Origin: Thermoleophilia bacterium
GTDB lineage: Bacteria; Actinomycetota; Thermoleophilia; Gaiellales; Gaiellaceae
DNA: 42,355 nucleotides
Reading direction: 5' to 3'
NCBI GenBank assembly: GCA_017882605.1
Contig: JADGPE010000007.1
Coordinates: 1-42,355 of the forward strand
This document shows positions 15,396-22,705 of this stretch, piece by piece. Numbering within the stretch: the stretch's first letter is position 1; each line of letters starts with the position of its first letter. The notes beneath the pieces are model-generated. The model saw only the letters and a list, made by a program, of their open reading frames with translations, searched no databases and was not told the DNA's origin. The translations under genes were made by a program, and so were the position numbers.

Positions 15396-16379
15396 ATGCC
15401 ACTCGGCGTGCGCCGGACCGCCTTTGCCACTCTCGGTACGACCCTGGTCGCCCTGGCCGCGAGCGCGGCCGCGTACGCCGGCAACGGCGGTTTCCTGCCC
15501 GGGCAGGCCCACTCGCCGAACGCGCACCGGATCGACAACGCCTTCATCGTCGTGTCGATCTTCACCGGCGTGATCTTCGTGATCGTCGAAGGGGCCCTGA
15601 TCGCCTTCATCGTCAAATACCGGCGGGGCAAGCGCCCGCGCACAGCCGAAGGCCCACAGATCCACGGCTCGACGAGGCTCGAGGTGCTCTGGACGGTGGT
15701 CCCGGTCGTGATCCTGGCACTGATCGGTGCCTTCGTCTTCTGGGAGTTGCCCGGCATCGCCGACGCGCCGAAGGCGGCCGCAGCCGACGAGACCACGATC
15801 CAGGTCGAGGGGCATCAGTTCTACTGGCTGTTCCGCTATCCGAACGGTGCCGTCTCGATCAACCGGATGGTGGCCCCCGCCGACCAGGTGGTACACGAGC
15901 GGATCATCGGCCTCGACTGGGAGGTCAACCACTCGTGGTGGGTGCCCGACCTCGGCGGCAAGTATGACTCGATCCCCGGCAAGGTCAACAAGACGTGGTT
16001 CAAGGCGCCCGCCGGTGACTATGTGGCCCGCTGCGCCGAGCTCTGCGGAATTCAACACGCGTTGATGGACGCCACCGTGCAGGTCGTGCCGCGCGCGCAG
16101 TACGACAGCTTCATCCAGCAGCGCTCGGCAAATGCGAACGGCGTCAATCTCGGCCACGAGGAATTCCAGGGGGCCTGCCAGTCGTGTCACCGGCTCGATC
16201 ACTCCTACATCGGTCCGGCGCTCGGCGGCAACCCGCTGCTCGGCGACGTGAAGGGGCTCACGACCCTCCTGCGCAACGGCGGCGTGCAGATGCCGGCGGT
16301 CGGAAAGAACTGGACCGACGCGCAGATTCAGGCACTCGTGGCCTACACCAAGCAGTATGCGAAGGGAGCGGGCGGGTAG
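15396..16379 (+). CDS. ctaC: Cytochrome c oxidase subunit II with fused cytochrome c domain (caa3 type)
   Basis: Subunit II of the terminal oxidase; it accepts electrons at CuA outside the membrane. There is a signal-like N-terminus (VRRTAFATLGTTLVALAAS), two membrane helices (about 40-70 and 90-120), and a cupredoxin domain. The latter has GHQFYWLFRYP and the CuA ligands Cys213, Cys217 and His221 in CAELCGIQHALMD. A C-terminal cytochrome c domain carries CQSCH (Cys261, Cys264, His265) and a late MPAVG that can supply the axial Met. The start is ambiguous: ATG 15396, or GTG 15408 if TACGAT (15392-15397) is the -10 box. The stop abuts the ATG of ctaD without a gap. Confidence 0.95.
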   Translation: MPLGVRRTAFATLGTTLVALAASAAAYAGNGGFLPGQAHSPNAHRIDNAFIVVSIFTGVIFVIVEGALIAFIVKYRRGKRPRTAEGPQIHGSTRLEVLWTVVPVVILALIGAFVFWELPGIADAPKAAAADETTIQVEGHQFYWLFRYPNGAVSINRMVAPADQVVHERIIGLDWEVNHSWWVPDLGGKYDSIPGKVNKTWFKAPAGDYVARCAELCGIQHALMDATVQVVPRAQYDSFIQQRSANANGVNLGHEEFQGACQSCHRLDHSYIGPALGGNPLLGDVKGLTTLLRNGGVQMPAVGKNWTDAQIQALVAYTKQYAKGAGG

Positions 16380-18020
16380 ATGGCCGTGAACGTCGAGACC
16401 CCGCCGTATCGCGCCGACTGGCGGCGCGGCCGGGTGACGTCGTGGCTGACGACCGTCGACCACAAGCGCATCGGCCTGCTGTACATCTGCACGTCGCTCG
16501 TCTTCCTTGCCTTCGGCGGGATCCTCGCGCTGCTCCTCCGCACCCAGCTCGCGACGCCGAACGAGCACGTCCTGACGAAGGGCTCGTACAACGAAGTGCT
16601 GACGATCCACGGCACGACGATGATCTTCCTCGTCATCGTGCCGGTGCTCGCAGGCTTCGGGAACTTCCTCGTTCCCTTGATGATCGGCGCACGCGACATG
16701 GCGTTCCCGCGCCTGAACGCACTCTCGTACTGGCTCTATCTGCTCGGCGGCGTCGTCATCCTCCTCAGCTTCTTCGCGAAACACGGGGCCGCGCAGGCCG
16801 GCTGGACGTCCTACGTCCCCCTCTCCACGCTGCACGAGCCGGGCAACGGCCAGGACCTGTGGATCCTCGGGCTGCACATCCTCTCGATCTCGTCACTGGC
16901 GGGAGCGATCAACATCGTCGTGACGGTGCACAACATGCGCACGCCCGGCATGTCGTGGATGCGCATCCCGCTCTTCGTCTGGGCGATCGTGACCTACGCC
17001 TGGCTGCTGATCATCGTGCTGCCCACGCTCTCGGCCGGATTGACACTCATGTTGCTCGACAGGCAAGCCGGGACGCACTTCTTCGACCCGGCGCACGGCG
17101 GCAGCCCGATCCTCTACCAGCACGTGTTCTGGTTCTTCGGGCACCCCGAGGTCTACATCATGATCCTGCCGGCGATGGGGATCGTCTCGGAGGTCCTCCC
17201 GGTCTTCTCGCGCAAGCCGATCTTCGGCTACAAGGCGGTCGCGATCTCGACGGCCGGCATCGCGTTCTACTCGCTCCTCGTCTGGGCGCACCACATGTTT
17301 GCGGTCGGGATGCCGATCGGCCTCGACATCTTCTTCATGCTCAGCTCGATGATCATCGCGATCCCGACCGGCGTGAAGATCTTCAACTGGCTCGCGACGA
17401 TCTGGCGCGGGAACATCTCGTTCGACACGCCGATGCTGTGGGCGCTCGGGTTCATCGGGGTCTTCACGATCGGCGGCCTCTCCGGGATCTTCCTCGCGGC
17501 CTTCCCGATCGACTGGCAGGTGACGGACACGTACTTCGTCGTTGCCCACCTGCACTACGTGCTGTTCGGCGGCTCGATCTTCGGAATCTTCGCCGGCCTC
17601 TTCTACTGGTGGCCCAAGATGTTCGGCCGCATCCTTGACGAGCGGCTCGGGAAGCTGCAATTCTGGCTCGTCTTCGCCGGCTTCAACGTGACGTTCTTCC
17701 CGCAGCACATGCTTGGGCTGCTCGGAATGCCGCGTCGCGTCTACACCTACCACGAGCACGGCCTCTGGGAGATCTACAACATGACGTCGACGATCGGCTC
17801 GTACGTGATGGCATTCGGAATGCTCGTCTTCGTCGTCAACGTCGTGAAGACGGCGCGCACAGGTCCGCGCGCCGGCAACGACCCGTGGTTCGCCGACACG
17901 CTCGAGTGGTACACGACCTCGCCCCCGCCGCCTTGGAACTTCGACACAGTGCCGTACGTGACGAGCGCGCGGCCGCTGCGCGACCTGCGACGCCGGCTCG
18001 AGGAGACGCGAGGCTTCTAG
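16380..18020 (+). CDS. ctaD: Cytochrome c oxidase subunit I
   Basis: Catalytic subunit of the haem-copper oxidase, 546 residues, twelve membrane helices, reducing oxygen and pumping protons. Visible features are the haem a ligand in EVLTIHGTTMIFL, the CuB His and cross-linked Tyr in FWFFGHPEVYIMILP, WAHHMFAVGMP, and the haem ligands in YFVVAHLHYVLFG. The Glu of GHPEVYI marks an A1-type proton path. The gene directly follows ctaC (TAGATG). Its stop shares one base with the GTG of ctaB. No subunit III gene is found in this cluster. Confidence 0.97.
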   Translation: MAVNVETPPYRADWRRGRVTSWLTTVDHKRIGLLYICTSLVFLAFGGILALLLRTQLATPNEHVLTKGSYNEVLTIHGTTMIFLVIVPVLAGFGNFLVPLMIGARDMAFPRLNALSYWLYLLGGVVILLSFFAKHGAAQAGWTSYVPLSTLHEPGNGQDLWILGLHILSISSLAGAINIVVTVHNMRTPGMSWMRIPLFVWAIVTYAWLLIIVLPTLSAGLTLMLLDRQAGTHFFDPAHGGSPILYQHVFWFFGHPEVYIMILPAMGIVSEVLPVFSRKPIFGYKAVAISTAGIAFYSLLVWAHHMFAVGMPIGLDIFFMLSSMIIAIPTGVKIFNWLATIWRGNISFDTPMLWALGFIGVFTIGGLSGIFLAAFPIDWQVTDTYFVVAHLHYVLFGGSIFGIFAGLFYWWPKMFGRILDERLGKLQFWLVFAGFNVTFFPQHMLGLLGMPRRVYTYHEHGLWEIYNMTSTIGSYVMAFGMLVFVVNVVKTARTGPRAGNDPWFADTLEWYTTSPPPPWNFDTVPYVTSARPLRDLRRRLEETRGF

Positions 18021-19189
18021 TGGGCAACTGGGCCCGCCTGACGGCACTCGCGGCGGTGGCGGGAACCGGGCTCGCGGTCGTCTCCGGCGCGGCGGGCTGG
18101 GGCACGGCTCATCGGCTGCTCGCCGCCCTGGCTCTGCCGCCGCTGGCCGCCCTCGCCGCGACCGCCTGGCTTACCGCACGCCGGTTGCTGCCCGGAGCCC
18201 TCACGTCTCTTGCAGTCTTCGGCCTGGCTGCGCTCCTCACCGGGCCGGTGATCCACCTCGCCGCGGCGTCGCTTGCATTCGCGTCGACTGCATATGTCGC
18301 GGCGTTGACGTTCCGTGGTCACGCCGAACAGGGGCCGTTGCGCGACTACTTGACGTTGACGAAGCCGCGCATCATGTCGCTGCTCCTGCTCACCGGCGCC
18401 GCCGGCGTGTTTGTCGGTGCGGGCGGGGTGCCGGCGTGGGGCGCGTTCGCCGCCACGATGGCAGGGCTCGCTCTCGCCTGCGGTGGCGCGTCGGCGCTCA
18501 ACCACTATCTCGACCGAGACATCGACAAGCTGATGGGCTCGCGCACCGAGCAGCGCCCGGTCGCCTCCGGCCGCGTGCCTGCCGAGCGTGCGCTCGAGTT
18601 CGGCTTCGCGCTGTCCGCCTTCTCCTTCGTGCTGCTCGACTCGCTGGTCAATCTGCCGACCGCGCTGCTCGCACTCGCCGGCAATCTCTTCTACGTGCTG
18701 GTCTACACACGCTGGCTCAAGCGGTCGACGCCTCACAACATCGTGATCGGCGGCGCGGCCGGCGCCGTGCCTCCGCTCGTCGGCTACGCCGGGGCGTCTG
18801 GCCACCTGGGCTTCGCCGCGCTCGTCATGTTCGTCGTCGTGTTCGTGTGGACCCCACCGCACTTCTGGGCGCTTGCGCTGATGATCAAGGAGCACTACGC
18901 CCGCGCGAACGTGCCGATGTTGCCGGTCGCGCGCGGCGAAGCAGAAACGGCGAAGCAGATCGTGCGCTACACCATCGTCCTGATCGCGGTCACACTCGCG
19001 CCGGTCGCGCTCGGCACGTTCGGGCTCGTGTACGGCATCTCTGCACTGGTGCTCGGCGCGCTGTTCCTCTGGCTTGCGATCGAGCTGCGGCGCACGCTCG
19101 ATCGCAGCGTTGCGGTCAAGCTCTTCCACTACTCGCTGCTCTATCTCGCGCTGCTCTTCGTCGCGATGGCCCTGGACACGGTGGTCTAG
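18020..19189 (+). CDS. ctaB: Protohaem IX farnesyltransferase with N-terminal membrane extension
   Basis: Makes haem O from protohaem for the oxidase; integral membrane protein of 389 residues. The UbiA-type motifs are present: NHYLDRDIDKLMGSRTEQRP (Asp cluster binding Mg-diphosphate) and the second loop YTRWLKRSTPHNIVIG. GTG 18020 shares its first base with the ctaD stop codon. The family is normally near 300 residues; here about 95 extra N-terminal residues form three or so hydrophobic helices before the usual start (LRDYLTLTKPRIMSLLL). The extension contains HRLLAALALPPLAALAATAW and GPVIHLAAASLAF, which vaguely recalls half of haem A synthase (CtaA). That likeness is tentative. Confidence 0.93.
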   Translation: MGNWARLTALAAVAGTGLAVVSGAAGWGTAHRLLAALALPPLAALAATAWLTARRLLPGALTSLAVFGLAALLTGPVIHLAAASLAFASTAYVAALTFRGHAEQGPLRDYLTLTKPRIMSLLLLTGAAGVFVGAGGVPAWGAFAATMAGLALACGGASALNHYLDRDIDKLMGSRTEQRPVASGRVPAERALEFGFALSAFSFVLLDSLVNLPTALLALAGNLFYVLVYTRWLKRSTPHNIVIGGAAGAVPPLVGYAGASGHLGFAALVMFVVVFVWTPPHFWALALMIKEHYARANVPMLPVARGEAETAKQIVRYTIVLIAVTLAPVALGTFGLVYGISALVLGALFLWLAIELRRTLDRSVAVKLFHYSLLYLALLFVAMALDTVV

Positions 19190-19321
19190 ATGGACGAGCC
19201 GCTCACCGAAGCCGAGATCGCGCGCAAGAACATGCTCTGGGGCTGGGCGCTCTTCGGCCTCTTCTGCGTGCTCTTCGGCGGCACCATCGTCGTCGGGCTG
19301 ATCTACCTCTGGCTTTCATAG
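19190..19321 (+). CDS. 43-residue single-helix membrane protein of the oxidase cluster
   Basis: ATG 19190 directly follows the ctaB stop codon (TAGATG), the same junction as ctaC-ctaD. The product has a short acidic N-terminus (MDEPLTEAEIARKN) and one membrane helix (WALFGLFCVLFGGTIVVGLI). Position and form suggest a small oxidase subunit or assembly factor. The last 13 bases overlap the probable start of the amidase gene. Confidence 0.75.
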   Translation: MDEPLTEAEIARKNMLWGWALFGLFCVLFGGTIVVGLIYLWLS

Positions 19322-20361
19322 AGGGCATCTTCATCACCAAGCTCGCCGGCGGGCCGGCAGGCCGCCGCCTCGCCGTCAAGGATCTCTTCGACACGGCGGG
19401 AATCCGCACGACCTACGGATCGGCGGTGTTCGGCGAGCACGTGCCGCAGCGCTCGGCCGAAGCAGTCCTGCGGCTCGAACGTGCCGGCTGGACGAATGTG
19501 GGAAAGACGAACCTGCACGAGTTCGCCTACGGCGTCACCTCGCAGAACCTCCACTTCGGTGTCGTGCCGAATCCCGCGTTCCCGGATCGCACCCCGGGCG
19601 GCTCATCGGGTGGGTCCGCCGCCGCTCTCGTGCTCGACCTCGCCGACGGCGCGCTCGGGACGGACACCGGCGGCTCGATCCGCATCCCGGCTGCTTGCTG
19701 CGGCGTCACCGGGCTCAAGCCCACCTACGGGCTGGTTCCGATCGACGGGGTGTTCCCGCTCGCACCGTCGTTCGACCACGCCGGGCCGATGGCCCGCGAC
19801 GTCGCCGGCTGCATCGCGTTGATGCAGGCGCTCGTCCCGGGGCTCACGGTCGACGAGGTGTCGATCGACGACCTCTCTGTTGCTGTCGCGTGGGGCGTCG
19901 TCCCGGTGCGCGGAACGCCTGTCGAGTTTCCGACCGCTACAGCGGTCGCGCCCGCATTCATGCGAGAGGTCGGCGATGTCCATCGTGAGCTGTATCCGGA
20001 GAACGCAGACCTCTACGGGGAGAACATCCGCGGGAAGATCGAACGCTGCATCGCGGTCTCGGACGCGGAGTACGAAGCCGCATGTCGCGCTCGTGTCGAA
20101 CTGGCGGAGCAGGCGCTCGCTGCGTTCGAGGGCCACGATCTCCTCATCACGCCGACGCTGAGCATCCCACCACCTGCTGCGGATGCCGTCGAGGTCGACG
20201 TCCGCGCGGCGCTGACCCTCTTCACCTTTCCGTTCAACGCGCTCGGCTGGCCGGCTCTCGCGCTGCCGGCCCATGGTCTGTCGATCCAGGTCGTCGGGCG
20301 TCCGGGAGACGACGGCCTCGTCCTCGCTGCAGGCCGCGCGCTGGAGCGGCGGTTCCAGTGA
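19309..20361 (+). CDS. Amidase-signature family hydrolase, non-canonical start
   Basis: Amide hydrolase with the Ser-Ser-Lys triad: Lys in RRLAVKDLFDTAG, the cis-Ser in GGSSGGSAAALVLD, and the nucleophile Ser in GTDTGGSIRIPAACCG. About 350 residues, shorter than GatA and most amidases (450 or more), the C-terminal half being reduced. No ATG, GTG or TTG occurs between the end of ctaB and the catalytic Lys. The next usable GTG (about 19426) would delete the Lys. Candidate starts are CTG 19309, ATA 19318, or ATC 19333, which has AGAGGG seven bases upstream. The stop overlaps the next gene by 4 bases (GTGA). The substrate is unknown. Confidence 0.85.
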   Translation: MAFIEGIFITKLAGGPAGRRLAVKDLFDTAGIRTTYGSAVFGEHVPQRSAEAVLRLERAGWTNVGKTNLHEFAYGVTSQNLHFGVVPNPAFPDRTPGGSSGGSAAALVLDLADGALGTDTGGSIRIPAACCGVTGLKPTYGLVPIDGVFPLAPSFDHAGPMARDVAGCIALMQALVPGLTVDEVSIDDLSVAVAWGVVPVRGTPVEFPTATAVAPAFMREVGDVHRELYPENADLYGENIRGKIERCIAVSDAEYEAACRARVELAEQALAAFEGHDLLITPTLSIPPPAADAVEVDVRAALTLFTFPFNALGWPALALPAHGLSIQVVGRPGDDGLVLAAGRALERRFQ

Positions 20362-21101
20362 GCGAGGACCTGGAGTTCGCGCACTTCCTGGCGGACGCCG
20401 CGGACGCGATCACGCTCGCACGCTTCGGCGCACTCGATCTGCACGTGGAGACGAAGCCCGACCTCACGCCCGTTTCCGAAGCCGATCGCGCGGCCGAGGA
20501 TGCGGTGCGGGTACTCGTGGCCGCGTCCGGGCGCGGCGAGGGCGTTCTGGGCGAGGAGCTCGGCGGCCACGGCGGCGCCGGCGCCAAGTGGATCGTCGAC
20601 CCGATCGACGGGACGAAGAACTACGTCCGCGGCGTGCCGGTGTGGGCGACGCTCCTCGCACTGCAACGGCAGGGAGAGATCGTGTTGGGCCTCGCGTCGG
20701 CACCTGCCCTCGGCCGACGTTGGTGGGCGGCCCGCGGCGAGGGCGCGTTCGTGAACGGGGAGCCGTGCCACGTCTCGGCCGTCGCCCGGCTGGAGGACTG
20801 CACGGTCTCGACGACCTCCGCGCGCGGGATGCCGGACGGCTGGCGCGCGATCGTCGAGCGCGCATGGTCGAACCGCGGTTTCGGCGACTTCTGGCAGCAC
20901 TGCCTGGTTGCGGAGGGCGCGCTCGACGTGGCGTGCGACCGGGTGCTGAAACTCTGGGACTTCGCGGCGGTGCAGCTGATCGTCGAGGAAGCGGGCGGCC
21001 GCTGCACGACCTTCGCCGGCGGGCCTCCGGCGACCGACGCAAGCTTCGTCGCGACGAACGGCGCGCTCCACGACGAGGTCGTCTCACTGCTCGGCGTCTG
21101 A
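20358..21101 (+). CDS. Inositol-monophosphatase-family phosphatase (HisN-like)
   Basis: Mg-dependent phosphatase of 247 residues. Metal-binding motifs are GEE (residues 66-68 region), WIVDPIDGTKN with Asp81 and Asp84, and LWDFAAVQLIVEEAGG near the C-terminus. Actinobacterial members include inositol monophosphatases and histidinol-phosphate phosphatases; the sequence alone does not decide. GTG 20358 overlaps the amidase stop. The stop codon lies within the first of three tandem repeats at the edge of the RAYT element, and the end overlaps the transposase gene by 18 bases. Confidence 0.92.
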   Translation: MSEDLEFAHFLADAADAITLARFGALDLHVETKPDLTPVSEADRAAEDAVRVLVAASGRGEGVLGEELGGHGGAGAKWIVDPIDGTKNYVRGVPVWATLLALQRQGEIVLGLASAPALGRRWWAARGEGAFVNGEPCHVSAVARLEDCTVSTTSARGMPDGWRAIVERAWSNRGFGDFWQHCLVAEGALDVACDRVLKLWDFAAVQLIVEEAGGRCTTFAGGPPATDASFVATNGALHDEVVSLLGV

Positions 21102-21686
21102 GCGGCGTCTGAGCAACGTCTGACGCCGGCGCACCCTCGGATCGCGTTCCTCGACGAATTCGCGAAAGAGCTGACGTGCTCGGCGGCGGCTGCGCGCCAT
21201 CAACGCCAGGAGCTCGTCTTCGTCGACGTATGGATCCGGGCCGTGAACGCCGATCAGCGAGCCGTAGTTGCAGTACGGCCAGTCCTCCGGCGCGTCGACG
21301 AGATTCGCTCGCGGTGCGTTGTACGCGAAGTAGCGCTGCAGCTCGAGGAGATGCGAATCCGTCTCGACGAGCGTGTCGTGAAACCGCCGCTGCCAGAATG
21401 CTCCCCGCCGGCGGTGGTCGAGGTTGAACCATTTCGCGTAGCGACTGTTCAACCGCTGAAAACCGCTGCTCAGCGTGAGCTCCTCGATCCGGATCAGCAG
21501 GTGGTAGTGCGTCCCGACCACCGTGTACCCGAGGCAGGTCCAGCGGCTCTTTTCGATCTCCTCGGCAACAAGATCCATGAACCGCTGCCGGTGACGAAAG
21601 TCGGGGAACGCCTTGACCCCATCGATCGCCTTCGTGTTCACGTGATACACGCCACCGGGAATCTCGATGCGGTACGCGTTGCTCAT
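21084..21686 (-). CDS. REP-associated tyrosine transposase (RAYT, IS200-like TnpA)
   Basis: HUH-type single-strand transposase of 200 residues. The HUH motif is HYH in VVGTHYHLLIRIEE. The catalytic Tyr is expected in LELQRYFAYNAPRANLVD. GGVYHVNTKAIDG and GAFWQRRFHDTLVETDSH are typical of the RAYT branch. Such single-copy, domesticated transposases move or maintain short REP palindromes. ATG 21686 is chosen because the frame upstream crosses the repeat region. REP-like repeats lie at both ends of the gene (21093-21127 and 21768-21812). The Arg-rich C-terminus (RRRQTLLRRRSDAEQ) is encoded by the left repeat cluster. Confidence 0.9.
   Translation of the reverse strand: MSNAYRIEIPGGVYHVNTKAIDGVKAFPDFRHRQRFMDLVAEEIEKSRWTCLGYTVVGTHYHLLIRIEELTLSSGFQRLNSRYAKWFNLDHRRRGAFWQRRFHDTLVETDSHLLELQRYFAYNAPRANLVDAPEDWPYCNYGSLIGVHGPDPYVDEDELLALMARSRRRARQLFREFVEERDPRVRRRQTLLRRRSDAEQ
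21093..21127. repeat. REP-like tandem repeats, left of the transposase
   Basis: GGCGTCTGAGC occurs twice in tandem (21093-21103, 21104-21114), followed by the variant AACGTCTGACG (21115-21125). GGCGTC (21104-21109) and GACGCC (21122-21127) can form a stem. The block covers the 3' ends of both convergent genes. Confidence 0.65.
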
Positions 21687-21767
21687 GGAGCAAGGATGCG
21701 CACGACGTGGTGGCGGCACCAGTGTCCGTTGCGAAGTTGGCGCACAATTAGCGCGGAAGCTCCGACA

Positions 21768-21812
21768 AACGTCTGAGCTTGCTCTGAGCCGCGTCCGAGG
21801 CGGCTCAGACGC
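21768..21812. repeat. REP-like repeat and 9-pair hairpin, right of the transposase
   Basis: AACGTCTGAGC (21768-21778) repeats the left-end unit. It is followed by CTGAGCCGC (21784-21792), loop GTCCGAG, GCGGCTCAG (21800-21808), a perfect stem, then GACGC. The hairpin lies 15 bases after the opcA stop and could also end that operon's transcript. Confidence 0.65.
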
Positions 21813-21823
21813 AGTGGGGGGCG

Positions 21824-22705
21824 CTACGCGGCGGCGGCGCGGGCCGCCGCTTCGTAGAACGGGTCGCGGCTGAAGCGGTCGAGCTGGGCCGAGAGAACAT
21901 CGCTCGCATTGGGCGGCCGGCCGGGCGGGAAGGGTGCCGCCTGCCCGTCGAGGTCGATGCCCTCGAGCACTTCGCGCTCCTCGATCTCCAGCTCGACGTC
22001 GTGTCCCAGCCGCGAGCGCAGCCAGCCCGCGAGCAGATGCCCCTGTGCGCGCGTCCCTTGAACGCGGATCGCCTGCACACCCCCGACGGCCGGCCAAAGC
22101 GATGCCAGCAGCGAGCGCCACCGCTCCGTGCGCTCCCACGCGATGTCCGAGACGACCACCTTCGAGAAGAGCTCGGCGAGCTGTGCGTAGGCGGCCGGCA
22201 GGTCCGGCCACTCCGTCGAGTCGACGATCAGCCGGTCGACGATCCCCGTCAGCTGCTCGAACTCCGTCGAGTCCCAGCGCGGCTCGCCGCGCCAGCGGCA
22301 GAACACCGGCAGGTCCGAGATCAGGAGCGGCAACACGATCGATGCGGGCGCGAACGCGCGGTTCCCCCTCAACGCCAGCTCGATCACCTCCCCGCAGACG
22401 GCCCGGTCGCCGATCGGGAAGCACCGCAGCGACAACAGCGCATCGAGCCCGTCGGGATCGTCCGGCCGCGGCACGAGCAGGAGCGTTCGCGACGGATGGC
22501 GCTCCGCCATCCCGGCGAGGGTCTCCTCGGCCGCGCTCTGCCACTCGGGCGGCGCCCACGCGATGTGGGTCATCACCGAGGTGCGCAGGTTCGGCTGGGC
22601 TCCCTCCTTCGCCGACTCCGACCGGAGCCGCGCGAGCTCACGCTCGATCTGGGCGATCGACACATCCTCGCCCGTCCAGTCGTTCTCGATCAGTGACGTC
22701 GCCAC
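21824..22705 (-). CDS. opcA: Glucose-6-phosphate dehydrogenase assembly protein OpcA
   Basis: Redox-responsive activator needed for glucose-6-phosphate dehydrogenase in cyanobacteria and actinobacteria; 293 residues, cytoplasmic. Recognisable stretches are WTGEDVSIAQIERELARLR, RTSVMTHIAWAPPEW, HPSRTLLLVPRPDDPDGLDA, and the central LPLLISDLPVFCRWRGEP. GTG 22705 (VATSLIENDW) is chosen since upstream codons lie inside zwf; the genes overlap by 16 bases. It is the last gene of the pentose phosphate series, as in Corynebacterium and Mycobacterium, where opcA also follows zwf. Confidence 0.92.
   Translation of the reverse strand: MATSLIENDWTGEDVSIAQIERELARLRSESAKEGAQPNLRTSVMTHIAWAPPEWQSAAEETLAGMAERHPSRTLLLVPRPDDPDGLDALLSLRCFPIGDRAVCGEVIELALRGNRAFAPASIVLPLLISDLPVFCRWRGEPRWDSTEFEQLTGIVDRLIVDSTEWPDLPAAYAQLAELFSKVVVSDIAWERTERWRSLLASLWPAVGGVQAIRVQGTRAQGHLLAGWLRSRLGHDVELEIEEREVLEGIDLDGQAAPFPPGRPPNASDVLSAQLDRFSRDPFYEAAARAAAA

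Noticed and set aside
21084-21823. Complete insertion sequence with terminal inverted repeats and target duplication
   Set aside because: The transposase is of the RAYT type; flanks show short REP-like repeats rather than IS ends, and no target duplication was found.
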